From Oscillospiraceae bacterium (GTDB taxonomy: Bacteria > Bacillota > Clostridia > Oscillospirales > Ruminococcaceae): a stretch of 64,000 nucleotides of DNA. Position 1 is the stretch's first letter. Each line of letters starts with the position of its first letter. Shown piece by piece: positions 24,713 to 33,501 of the stretch. A program made the translations under genes and the position numbers. The stretch covers positions 1 through 64,000 of the forward strand of contig JAFWVK010000001.1 of NCBI GenBank assembly GCA_017518255.1. The letters run 5' to 3'. The notes beneath the pieces were generated by a model. That model made no database searches. It worked only from the letters and a program-made list of their open reading frames with translations, and had not been told where the DNA came from.

Positions 24713-25261
24713 TCACTCCTTTTCCGGGAAGCCGTTGAACCATGCCCGCATTTCAAACGGACGCTTGCGCGGAATCTTGAACTCCTCTGCCGGAATTCCG
24801 ACCGGCAGCACGCAGATCAGCTCGTAATCCTCCGGAACACCGAGCATTTCCGCCATTCGTTTTCCCTGCATATCCGCATCCGTGATATGGCCCTCAATCC
24901 AGCAGCTCGCATAACCGAGTGCCGTAACCGTCAGGAGCATATTTTCAATTGCAGCGGAATAATCCTGCACGGCATAGCAGCGCGGAACGCCGTTTCCGTC
25001 CGTATACGCAATCCGGTGCTTTGTCAGAACACAGATGAGAGCAGGAGCCGTCGCACATGTCGGCGGATCCATGACCGAAAGCAGCCTTTGCAGCAGTTCC
25101 GCATCGTCTATTCCGATCAGGGAAACGGTCTGCTTGTTGCAGCCGGAGGGCGCTGCCAGTCCGGCTTCCATAATTTTCTGAAGATGCGCACGCGGAACCG
25201 GTTCCTGTATATAGGCTCCGCGGTAGCTGTGCCGCTGTTTGACAGCCTGTTCGAGTTCCAT
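24713..25261 (-). CDS. Nitroreductase family protein
   Basis: FMN-dependent oxidoreductase of 182 aa. The N-terminal RHSYRGAYIQ.PVP motif binds the FMN phosphate (normally RRSIR.Y), AAPSGCNKQ follows, and the C-terminal half has LGYASCWI. Members reduce nitro compounds, quinones or other small acceptors with NAD(P)H; the substrate here is unknown. The ATG at 25261 comes immediately after the malQ stop (TAATATG) with GGAG upstream, so translation is coupled to the end of malQ. Confidence 0.88.
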   Translation of the reverse strand: MELEQAVKQRHSYRGAYIQEPVPRAHLQKIMEAGLAAPSGCNKQTVSLIGIDDAELLQRLLSVMDPPTCATAPALICVLTKHRIAYTDGNGVPRCYAVQDYSAAIENMLLTVTALGYASCWIEGHITDADMQGKRMAEMLGVPEDYELICVLPVGIPAEEFKIPRKRPFEMRAWFNGFPEKE

Positions 25262-25262
25262 A

Positions 25263-26807
25263 TTATTTCTCCGTCTTCTCAGTTGTCTTTTTGCGTTTCG
25301 GTTTCCGGTCAGCAGATTCCTCTGCGGCATTCAGTCTGCCGTAAACAGTATTCATCGTGCGGATATTTGCCTTGAGCTTTTCCGAATAATCCGTCGCTTT
25401 GGTGCGCCAGATCCAATTTTTGCCGAGAGTTGAGGGCGTGTTGATTCTGGCGGAGGGCGGTGCATTCAGAAAATCCTGAAGCGGTGCGATTGCAATGCGT
25501 GCAATACTCCCCCACGCGGCGCGGAGCATCGCTTTCGGCAGCTTTTTCGGCTTTTTGATGCCGAGATATTCCATTGCGTAGGTATTGGCTTCATCGGTAT
25601 TGGTCTTAACCCAGCCGCGCAGGGTGTGATTGTCGTGTGTTCCGGTATAGCAGACGCAGTTGTCAGTCCTGAAATTATGCGGGAGATACGGATTCTCCGC
25701 GCCGCTGTCAAAGGCAAACTGCATGACCTTCATACCGGGGAAGCCTGTCCGCCTGAGCAGACGAATGACCGCCGGGGTAATGTTTCCGAGATCTTCCGCA
25801 ATGACATTCATTTCGCCGAGCGATTCCTTCGCCGCTTTCCAGAGTGCAAAATCGGGACCCTTGACCCATTTGCCGTGTTCGGCGGTTTCTGCACCGAAGG
25901 GAATCGCATAGTATCTTTCAAATCCGCGGAAATGGTCAATCCGCACGACATCATAAAGTCTGCGCGTGAAATCCAGCCGCTTCAGCCACCATGCGTAACC
26001 GTCCTTTGCCATTGCCTCCCAGTCCCAGAGGGGATTGCCCCAGAGCTGACCGGTTGCGGAGAACAGGTCGGGCGGACAGCCTGCAACGGCAACCGGCTTT
26101 TTCTCCGCATCCAGCTGAAACAGCTTCGGCTGCGCCCAGACCTCCGCGCTGTCCTATGCCGCATAGATCGGAATGTCGCCGATGATGCCGATGCCCTTCC
26201 GGTTGGCATATTTTTTCAGCGCATCCCATTGCGTGAAAAAGCAGTACTGCACAAACTGCTGAAATTCAATCTCGGTTTGATACTGTGTCTTTGCCTGCGC
26301 AACGGCATCTTTTCTGCACAGCGCGAGTTCTTCCTCCCATTCGCTCCAAGGCTTTCCGTCATGTGCTGTTTTCAGTGCCGTAAACAGTGCATAGTCATTC
26401 AGCCACGCCTTGTTTTCCGTGCAGAATTTCCGGAAGCTTGCAGGCTTGCGTTTCCGGAAATTCCCGTAGGCAATCCGCAGAACCGGCAAAACCTGACGGT
26501 ACAGCAGAGAATAATCAATCACATGCTCCGATGTATCCCACGGAAGCCCGTCATAATCAGACGCATTCAGCCAGCCCCTCGCGGCAAGGCGGTCAAAATC
26601 AATCAGATAAGGATTGCCGGCAAAGGCAGAGCAGGACTGATACGGGGAATCACCGTATCCGGTCGGAGACAGCGGGAGAACCTGCCAGTAACGGCAGCCC
26701 GCCCCGCTCAGAAAATCAATGAAATCATAGGCAGCCTGTCCGAGCTTTCCGATGCCGTGCTTTGACGGCAGCGCAGAAACAGGCAGCAATATACCGCTTT
26801 CCCGCAT
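25263..26807 (-). pseudogene. malQ: 4-alpha-glucanotransferase interrupted by an in-frame TAG
   Basis: GH77 amylomaltase reading frame of 514 codons. The N-terminal part (LLPVSALPSKHGIG, YWQVLPLSPTGYGDSPYQS) and the C-terminal part (RIDHFRGFERYYAIP, IAEDLGNI, YTGTHDNHT) are both well conserved and lie in one frame with no shift. Codon 218 is TAG (26154-26156), within the motif that normally reads DIPIYVA.DSADVW; a one-base change from a Tyr, Glu, Leu or Gln codon would make it. All three catalytic acids lie beyond it, so a truncated product is inactive. The enzyme would transfer maltodextrin chains. Start at 26807 has AAGGAGG. Suppression, sequencing error and recent nonsense mutation are all possible. 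Confidence 0.9.
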
Positions 26808-26824
26808 GGGGGTACCCTCCTTTT

Positions 26825-27376
26825 TCAAATACTGTTCCGGATTGTTTCACAGAATGCCGCGATCTCATCTTTCCGGGATACGGCATCCGCTTTCTGTTCC
26901 ACAGAACATAATCCGAGACTTCCGCAGCATTGGATTTCCAGATGCCCGTAAAAATGCGCAATGCTTTGGATAATCCGCTCACATTCCTTCATGCCCGGCC
27001 CGGTGCGCAGCGCAACGGCATATCCCTTTTTCCCGCTGCCGATTGCCGCATGAGGCTCATGGGTATTGCACCAGGGCGTGCATCTGTCAATAAACGCTTT
27101 GAACTGTCCGGGAATATCTGCCCAGTAGGACGGGGAAACCGAAACAATGATATCTGCTCGCTCAAATTCGCTGATGATTGCCGGAATATCATCCTCCTGC
27201 ACACAGCGGGCGGTTTTGTGGCAGGTGCGGCATCCCCTGCAAAACTGAAACGCATAATCGTCGATGCAGATGGTTTTTGTGAAGCATCTCTCCGACAGAT
27301 GATCCGAAATAATTCTGACGATCTCCGCAGTCGCTCCCGTCCTGACAGGACTGCAATTGATGACAAGCACATTCAT
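26825..27376 (-). CDS. Flavodoxin-like NAD(P)H-dependent FMN reductase family protein
   Basis: Protein of 183 aa with the flavodoxin_2/FMN_red fold: it opens MNVLVINCSPVRTGATAE (phosphate-binding loop) and has SPSYWADIPGQFKAFIDR, a family hallmark. A Cys cluster FCRGCRTCHKTARC at about 54-67 is common in iron-sulfur flavoproteins of this group. GGGAGG precedes the ATG at 27376. It lies 18 nt before malQ and so is the probable first gene of that operon. Confidence 0.88.
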   Translation of the reverse strand: MNVLVINCSPVRTGATAEIVRIISDHLSERCFTKTICIDDYAFQFCRGCRTCHKTARCVQEDDIPAIISEFERADIIVSVSPSYWADIPGQFKAFIDRCTPWCNTHEPHAAIGSGKKGYAVALRTGPGMKECERIIQSIAHFYGHLEIQCCGSLGLCSVEQKADAVSRKDEIAAFCETIRNSI

Positions 27377-27505
27377 TGCCGAAACCTCCCAAATATTACG
27401 CTTCCTCTCAGCAGTCACCACAATCTGCATATGAAAGCGGAGAATAACAGCCCGCTTTCTGCACACAATGAAAAAAGACACGAAAAGAAAGGAGCCGCTT
27501 CCGGA

Positions 27506-27895
27506 ATGAAAACAGATGCCGGTGAATACATGACAGCATTCTTATTCGGATTTTTTCTATATGCGCTGCTGGAAATTGCCGGCCGCGGCTATACGCACTG
27601 GACCATGGGTCTGCTCGGCGGCGCGGCGATGATGCTGCTTTACGGCATGGAGCAGCACCTGCATGAACCGGTTGCGGTCCGGGCAATGCTCGGCGCTTTG
27701 TTTATCACGGCATCGGAATTCACCGTCGGGGTCTTTGACAATCTCATCATGGGCTGGCATGTCTGGGATTATTCCGAACGGCCGCTGAATCTGCTCGGAC
27801 AGATCTGCCCGCTGTTTTCCGGAATCTGGTTTCTGCTCTGCATTCCGGCGCTTCAGGTCTGCCGGATACTGCACAGGCATTACAGCAGCGTCTGA
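27506..27895 (+). CDS. Putative membrane protein of the CmpB/ABC type IV family
   Basis: Membrane protein of 129 aa with four hydrophobic segments. The motif GWHVWDYSERPLNLLGQICPLFS is typical of the family Pfam calls ABC_trans_CmpB (PF06541), common in Firmicutes and of unproved function. AAAGGAG lies about 10 nt before the ATG. It is transcribed alone, divergent from the flavodoxin gene, and its 3' end overlaps the 3' end of the convergent esterase gene by 16 nt. Confidence 0.8.
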   Translation: MKTDAGEYMTAFLFGFFLYALLEIAGRGYTHWTMGLLGGAAMMLLYGMEQHLHEPVAVRAMLGALFITASEFTVGVFDNLIMGWHVWDYSERPLNLLGQICPLFSGIWFLLCIPALQVCRILHRHYSSV

Positions 27896-28908
27896 ATATA
27901 CTCCGTCAGCTCACATGCCATTTCACACTGCTCCGGAATCCGCGGATGTCCGGGCGTTGCCGCACCGGTGCGCGTAAAGCGGAACCTTCTGACACGCGGG
28001 CTGTTCATGCGTGCGCAGGCATCGTCGAGCAGCTCCTCCCAGAAGGAGTCGTGCATCAGAACCGTCAGCAGCAGAATGAAGGTTGCATGCGGATATTTCT
28101 GCATCAGTTCCCCCAGAATACCGCAGTAGGTTTCGAGCCAGCTCTCCCGCTGCTCCGGAGAAAGCGTCTGATCCTTCCCGTCAAAATGCTGATCGTTCTG
28201 TCCGACGGCAACCGTCACAATATCCGGTACATAACGGGAGAAGTCCCATTTCGTCATTGCATCGCCGGGGAAATACGCGAGCTTGTCATATGCTGTTTCC
28301 AAACCGTATCTGCCGTTGTCAAAATAACCGGTATTGTCAAAGAGCGCAATGCCGCCCTGTGCGACCAGATGCACCTGTGCGCCGAGCAGACGCGCTGTCT
28401 GCATCGCATAGCTGTGCCATGCATTGTCATATTTGGAATCATAGACCGGCGGATCAACGGATGCGACACAATCAACCGCTTCAACAACCGAGCCGGCGGT
28501 TACACTGTCGCCGTAGCATTCCAGTTTCAGCGCAGGCAGGGAGGGCAAAGTGCCGAGATCGGCACCGTCCGCCAGCCAGATGCGCCGGAGCGTAAAAGAA
28601 TGCGTGGAATCCTGCCGCTTGAACAGAACAAAGCGGTGCAGGCCGCTTCCGAAAACCGGTATTTCATAAGTCTGCGGGGCATCGTTTTCTTCATTCAGCG
28701 CCAGCTGATGTTCTTTCCCGTCAATCAGGAAGCCGAGCTGCAGGCCGTTGTAGATGCGGTGATTTTCGATCTCCAGCAGGAGCGTATCGCCGGAAAAGGC
28801 AAACTGTACCAGAGAGCCTGCCCAGTAAAACACCGGTGCCTCCGGCTCGGAGAAATCAATGCGCCCCATGTATTGCAGGCGTTCATCAGAGGGCAGGATC
28901 TCTTTCAT
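27880..28908 (-). CDS. CE2-type carbohydrate esterase (acetylxylan esterase-like)
   Basis: SGNH esterase of 342 aa with the two-domain plan of carbohydrate esterase family 2: an N-terminal jelly roll (about 10-120) opening with the MGRIDF block, and a C-terminal SGNH domain with Ser135 (CYGDSVTAG), GQND near 237 and the catalytic His in ATPGHPR. CE2 enzymes deacetylate xylan or glucomannan. No signal peptide is seen, so the substrate may be imported oligosaccharide. It follows the TPR gene by 37 nt on the same strand. Confidence 0.85.
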   Translation of the reverse strand: MKEILPSDERLQYMGRIDFSEPEAPVFYWAGSLVQFAFSGDTLLLEIENHRIYNGLQLGFLIDGKEHQLALNEENDAPQTYEIPVFGSGLHRFVLFKRQDSTHSFTLRRIWLADGADLGTLPSLPALKLECYGDSVTAGSVVEAVDCVASVDPPVYDSKYDNAWHSYAMQTARLLGAQVHLVAQGGIALFDNTGYFDNGRYGLETAYDKLAYFPGDAMTKWDFSRYVPDIVTVAVGQNDQHFDGKDQTLSPEQRESWLETYCGILGELMQKYPHATFILLLTVLMHDSFWEELLDDACARMNSPRVRRFRFTRTGAATPGHPRIPEQCEMACELTEYIQTLL

Positions 28909-28945
28909 CTTTACTGTATCATCCTCTCATGCATATTCGGGCATC

Positions 28946-29986
28946 TTACTGCTCTTCTTTCTGCTCCTGTATCTGCCGGTCAATCCGCTCAAGTTCCTCC
29001 TTGAAATGCGGATCGTTTGTCAGATCAAAAGCAACTCTTGTGAAAAGCCCCTGTAATTCCGGCTTGCCGTATTCCTGTGCGCTGTTTGCGAGCGTGACGG
29101 CGAGATTGACCAGATCGCTGTTCGGGGGCGGCTGCAAGCCGTATTTTTCATAGACGTCAATGGTCTGTCCCTTTGTCGGCGGCGTAAATTTCTGCCCGTA
29201 TGTTTTCATGTGCCGCAGCACATCCTGAAGTTCATATTCCACTGCACCGGAATTCTGAAAGCGCAGACTGTCAAAGTAGAAAACAGCCGCTTCGTAAAAA
29301 TCGCCGACATAATAGCAGTAGAAGCCCATATTTGCCAGAACACGCGCAATGCGGTCTGCGGTTGTGCAGAGGCGCAGGGTTTCCTGATTGATTGCGAGCA
29401 GTTTTTTGCGGTTGCGCTGAATCTTGCAGAGCTCCGCCATTTCAAAGCGGACATCCGCGCTGACCGGATTGAACCTGATTGCACGCTCCAAAGCGGCATC
29501 TGCCTCCGAAAACTTCTTGTTGTCAAGCAGGACATAGCCATAGAGTTGCAGATAATGTGCAAAATCAAACGGAGCCCGGTCAAAATCCGTGTCGTTCGGA
29601 TAGAAATACCGGTACATGTGATATTCAAACGGATTACGGAAGCTGAACAGTCTGGGCTTTGCGTTTTCATAGTATTCCGCAATTTTATCCGAAATATCGG
29701 AGAGGATTTCTTCCGCCCCCTGCATATTTTTCTCATTGACAAGCTGCAGCGCCTCCGCAAATGCCAAGTCCATCCGTTTGCCGCGGACAAAGGTCTGCTC
29801 TGTGAATTGTTCACGCTGCTCCTCCGGCATCATCTCATAGGCATATTCTGCAATGGCTTCGAGCAGCTCCTGCGCATTTTCTTCTTTACGCAAAGCAGAA
29901 GCACGCTCGCTCAGATGCTCCAGATCTTTTGCAAGATCGCCGGTCATTTCTTTTTTTATCTGATTCATCAGTTCATCTACTGTCAT
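28946..29986 (-). CDS. Tetratricopeptide-repeat protein
   Basis: Cytoplasmic protein of 346 aa, helical and acidic. TPR-like repeats are visible near 150-250, for example the YLQLYGYVLLDNKKFSEADA and ALERAIRFNPVSADVRFEMA segments, with further degenerate repeats up to RVLANMGFYCYYVGDFYEAA. No enzyme motif seen. The chosen ATG has GAGGG 8 nt upstream; another ATG 21 nt earlier has no site. It probably scaffolds protein contacts; partners are unknown. Confidence 0.75.
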   Translation of the reverse strand: MTVDELMNQIKKEMTGDLAKDLEHLSERASALRKEENAQELLEAIAEYAYEMMPEEQREQFTEQTFVRGKRMDLAFAEALQLVNEKNMQGAEEILSDISDKIAEYYENAKPRLFSFRNPFEYHMYRYFYPNDTDFDRAPFDFAHYLQLYGYVLLDNKKFSEADAALERAIRFNPVSADVRFEMAELCKIQRNRKKLLAINQETLRLCTTADRIARVLANMGFYCYYVGDFYEAAVFYFDSLRFQNSGAVEYELQDVLRHMKTYGQKFTPPTKGQTIDVYEKYGLQPPPNSDLVNLAVTLANSAQEYGKPELQGLFTRVAFDLTNDPHFKEELERIDRQIQEQKEEQ

Positions 29987-30091
29987 GTGTTTACCCTCGT
30001 TTTTCATGTTTTATGCGAAGACGGCAGAGAGCTTCCGCTCTCTGCCGGTCATCACGGTTTCGTGTTCGATGAGCCGGAATTGTATCTGATA

Positions 30092-31030
30092 TTACAACAT
30101 CGGCTGCTGGGGATTATTGAAATTGTTAAACTGGTTTCCTGCGGGCGGTGCTGCATTGACCGGAGGCTGAACGCTGTTGAACGGAGCCTGCGGATATCCG
30201 CCGCCGGCAGTCGGCTGCTGGGAATTACCTGCCAGGAATGCGGGACGCTTGCCGTTTGCAAGGAAATCAACCGCACAGGCTGCGGCTCCTGCAAGGAAGA
30301 ACAGCAGGCAGAGGAAGAATCCCCATTTGGTGTGAGTTTCAAAGAAATCGCCCATAGAAGATACCGAATCCAGCTTGGTGTTGGACAGGAATGTAATTCT
30401 GCCGATCAGAACGAAGAGTGCGCCGCCTGCTGCAAGACCTGCACAGACATGGCTCATCTTGTTCGGCTTCGACTCAAAGACAAAGAGCATCACGACTCCG
30501 CCGACGCCGCAGAGGAAGGACAGCCACATCCAGATATTGATGCCGTCGCCCAGATCGGAATCATCGCCTTTCATGAAGGACATTTCGTCGTCCATTTCTT
30601 CTTCCGCTTCTTCCTGCATATCCTTCGGAATACCGTAGTACTTTGTTGCATCGAGCTTGCCGAACATAATGCTGAAGCCGCTGTAGGGACCCCAGCCGAA
30701 ATCATCGGTTCCGAGTTCGTCTACAACTTCATCCATATCTCCGCCGTAAGAGCCCATTTCATCCATATTGCAGGATACGGAAACAAACGGGAGGAAGAAT
30801 GCGAGCAGTGCAAGGACCAGTGCGATTTTCGCAATCAGACGGACAGGCAGACCGTTCGTCTTTGAGACGATGTTGTCAGCAACGCCGCCCAGACCTGCCG
30901 CCCCTGCTCCTGCGGGTGCCGGCTGAGCGAATGCCGGCTGCTGCGGAGCCGCCGGAATAATCGGTGCGGCACAATTCGGACATACCGCAGAATTATCCGG
31001 GATCTGTTGACCACAATTTTTGCAAAACAT
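30092..31030 (-). CDS. Zinc-ribbon membrane protein
   Basis: Protein of 312 aa. It begins with a zinc ribbon (FCKNCGQQIPDNSAVCPNC), followed by a Pro/Ala linker, a membrane segment near 65-85, an acidic Asp/Glu/Met-rich extracytoplasmic region (about 88-165), three more membrane segments (about 170-260) and a Pro/Asn/Gln-rich tail. This double-linker architecture is frequent in Ruminococcaceae and has no known function. AAGGAGG precedes the ATG. Confidence 0.8.
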   Translation of the reverse strand: MFCKNCGQQIPDNSAVCPNCAAPIIPAAPQQPAFAQPAPAGAGAAGLGGVADNIVSKTNGLPVRLIAKIALVLALLAFFLPFVSVSCNMDEMGSYGGDMDEVVDELGTDDFGWGPYSGFSIMFGKLDATKYYGIPKDMQEEAEEEMDDEMSFMKGDDSDLGDGINIWMWLSFLCGVGGVVMLFVFESKPNKMSHVCAGLAAGGALFVLIGRITFLSNTKLDSVSSMGDFFETHTKWGFFLCLLFFLAGAAACAVDFLANGKRPAFLAGNSQQPTAGGGYPQAPFNSVQPPVNAAPPAGNQFNNFNNPQQPML

Positions 31031-31118
31031 GAAAATAATACCTCCTTAAAAATGAATTGGAATAAAATGGTAGTGTATGAACAAGCCGGTACAGCACGTT
31101 CCGGCATTATTCCGGGAC

Positions 31119-32897
31119 TCAGTCCTCTTCTCTGTCAACTGCTGCAATGCCGAGAATATCAAGGCTTGCCTGATCGACCGGAGAGGGGCATCCGCTCATG
31201 AGTTCTCTTGCATTCTGCACCTTCGGGAACGCCACGACGTCGCGCAGGGATTCTGCTTCGGCGAGCGTCATCGTCAGACGGTCGAGCCCGATGCCGAGAC
31301 CGCCGTGCGGCGGCGCACCGTACTGATATGCCTGCACAAGGAATCCGAATTTCGCTTCAATCTCCTCATCGGTCAGACCGAGCGATTCAAACATCTTCTG
31401 CTGCAATTCATAGTCCGTAATGCGCATGGAGCCGGAACAGAGCTCAGTTCCGTTCAGCACAAGGTCATATGCCTTTGCAAACACCTTTTCCGGCGCGGTA
31501 TCAAGATATTGCAGGCATTCGTCCATCGGCATGGTAAAGGGATGATGCATTGCGAGCCATTCGCCGGTTTCCTCGTCCTTCTCAAAGAACGGGAACTGTG
31601 TAATCCAGAGGAAATTGAATTCACCCTGCGGGATGAGGTCAAGCTTTCTGGCAAGCTGCGTGCGCAGTGCGCCGAGAACCGGCAGCGTAACGGCTGCCCT
31701 GTCTGCGATAATCAGCACGACATCGCCCTGCTCTGCACCTGCTTTGTCAAGAATTGCCTGCAATTCGCCGTCCTTTAAGAATTTGCCGAAAGAGCAGGCA
31801 GGCTCCGCATCGACCCAGCGGATATAAGCAAGCCCTTTTGCACCGATGCCTTTGACGGTTTCGGTCAGTTTGTCAATTTCTTTGCGCGTCAGCACCTTTG
31901 CGGCATCCTTTGCGGTGATGCAGCGGACGGTTCCGCCCTCACCAAGCGCATTCGCAAAGACCGGAAATGCAATGTCCTTTACGGTTTCCGAGAGGTCGGT
32001 CAGCTCCATGCCGTAGCGGAGATCAGGCTTATCCGAACCGAAACGGTTCATTGCCTCGGTATAGGTCAGGCGGGGCAGCGGGGTTTTCAGCTTCCTGCCC
32101 ATAACATCTTTGAACAGACGAATCAGGAAACCCTCTGTCAGATCGAGGATATCATCGACATCGACAAAGGACATTTCAAGGTCAATCTGCGTGAATTCCG
32201 GCTGACGGTCCGCGCGGAGATCCTCGTCGCGGAAACAGCGCGCGAGCTGAATGTAGCGGTCATAGCCCGCGACCATAAGAAGCTGCTTGTAGATCTGCGG
32301 GGACTGCGGCAGCGCGTAGAATTCGCCGTGATGCACACGGGAGGGAACGAGATAGTCTCTTGCGCCCTCCGGCGTGGATTTCATCATCATCGGGGTCTCG
32401 ATTTCAAGGAAACCGTTTTCATAGAAATACTGCCGCGCACACTGTGCAATCTTATGCCGCAGAATCAGATTCTGCTGGAGCGGCGCTCTGCGAAGGTCGA
32501 GGTAGCGGTATTTCAGCCGCAGTTCCTCATTAACCTTGGTCTGCGCCGTAATCTCAAACGGCGGTGTCTTTGCCTTCGAGAGAATCCGAAGCTCGGTCAC
32601 GTAAATTTCAACATGACCGGTTGCGATTTTGTCGGTCTTGCTTTCGCGCTCACGAACCTCGCCCTTTGCGAGCAGGACATATTCGCTCTTGCAGGATGCC
32701 GCTTTTTCAAAGACAGCCCTGTCGGTTGTCTCGTCAAAGGTCAGCTGCACAACGCCGGTCCGGTCACGGAGGACGATAAAGATAATGCCGCCCTTGTCAC
32801 GAACCGTATCAACGAAGCCGCCGACTGTCACGGTTTTTCCGGCTTCGAGCACCTCGCCGCAGTAGCAGGTGCGCTTCATTCCTTGCATGGTGTCCAC
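31119..32897 (-). CDS. aspS: Aspartyl-tRNA synthetase
   Basis: Class II aminoacyl-tRNA synthetase of 592 aa, the usual bacterial AspRS length. N-terminal OB fold (TCYCGEV, then VGGFVDTVRDKGGIIFIVLRD), motif 2 (RCFRDEDLRADRQPEFTQIDLE), the GAD insertion domain, and motif 3 (GLGIGLDRLTM). It charges tRNA-Asp (possibly also tRNA-Asn). The GTG at 32897 is chosen since AAGGAG lies 10 nt upstream; ATG codons at 32888 and 32879 are alternatives. It sits 52 nt after a membrane-protein gene; no T-box leader was seen. Confidence 0.96.
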   Translation of the reverse strand: MDTMQGMKRTCYCGEVLEAGKTVTVGGFVDTVRDKGGIIFIVLRDRTGVVQLTFDETTDRAVFEKAASCKSEYVLLAKGEVRERESKTDKIATGHVEIYVTELRILSKAKTPPFEITAQTKVNEELRLKYRYLDLRRAPLQQNLILRHKIAQCARQYFYENGFLEIETPMMMKSTPEGARDYLVPSRVHHGEFYALPQSPQIYKQLLMVAGYDRYIQLARCFRDEDLRADRQPEFTQIDLEMSFVDVDDILDLTEGFLIRLFKDVMGRKLKTPLPRLTYTEAMNRFGSDKPDLRYGMELTDLSETVKDIAFPVFANALGEGGTVRCITAKDAAKVLTRKEIDKLTETVKGIGAKGLAYIRWVDAEPACSFGKFLKDGELQAILDKAGAEQGDVVLIIADRAAVTLPVLGALRTQLARKLDLIPQGEFNFLWITQFPFFEKDEETGEWLAMHHPFTMPMDECLQYLDTAPEKVFAKAYDLVLNGTELCSGSMRITDYELQQKMFESLGLTDEEIEAKFGFLVQAYQYGAPPHGGLGIGLDRLTMTLAEAESLRDVVAFPKVQNARELMSGCPSPVDQASLDILGIAAVDREED

Positions 32898-32949
32898 TTT
32901 ATACAATCTCCTTCGGATAAAAAATATGCGGTAACAGGCAGCGGGGGGG

Positions 32950-33501
32950 TCAGCGCTTCTTCCTCTTTCCGAGAATTCTGCGCAGAAACACACGTTCATA
33001 GAACCAGTGCATCCGGGAAAGCAGCCTGTCATACATGAGAAACAGCAGATTTCCCGATACAATCAAGATCACATACATGGTGAACCCCGTATCCTCAAAT
33101 GTCGGCAGACCGAGGATAAAGACTGTCATCCAGTAATCCAGAATCAGAAAAATATTGAACAGGAGCTGCTTGAACAGCGCTCTGAGAAGCTTCAGCGGGA
33201 TTTTTTCGAGATACATCCGCAGAATGGGATAATACCCGAAAAACAGAATGAACATCAGCGCTGCTTCCTTATCGAAGGTTACAATTGCGGCAAGCAGGCT
33301 GACGGCAATATAGGTAAGCCATGCCCAGCCGACCGAGACCTCCTCAACCAGAATCAGCATCAGCATTCCGGCAAACATCGGCGCAGCAATATACAATGCC
33401 GGCAGAACACCGGTCATAAACATCACGGTCAGACAGAGTGCCGCCACAATGCCGCCCAGTGCGACACGGCTGCTGGCAGACTGCTTTTTTTCCGGAATCA
33501 T
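32950..33501 (-). CDS. Integral membrane protein, six helices
   Basis: Protein of 183 aa, almost entirely hydrophobic, with about five to six membrane segments and a strongly basic C-terminus (RVFLRRILGKRKKR). No certain family; it loosely resembles small Firmicutes membrane proteins of the ECF-substrate or DUF type. Its ATG overlaps the stop of the upstream lipoprotein gene (ATGA), so translation is coupled. Confidence 0.75.
   Translation of the reverse strand: MIPEKKQSASSRVALGGIVAALCLTVMFMTGVLPALYIAAPMFAGMLMLILVEEVSVGWAWLTYIAVSLLAAIVTFDKEAALMFILFFGYYPILRMYLEKIPLKLLRALFKQLLFNIFLILDYWMTVFILGLPTFEDTGFTMYVILIVSGNLLFLMYDRLLSRMHWFYERVFLRRILGKRKKR

Noticed and set aside
26154..26156. General recoding of TAG in this organism
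   Set aside because: cdaR ends correctly at TAG, and nearly all other genes use TAA or TGA, so one internal TAG is better explained by mutation or error.
32898..32949. T-box leader before aspS
   Set aside because: Only 52 nt separate it from the upstream gene and no T-box sequence is seen.
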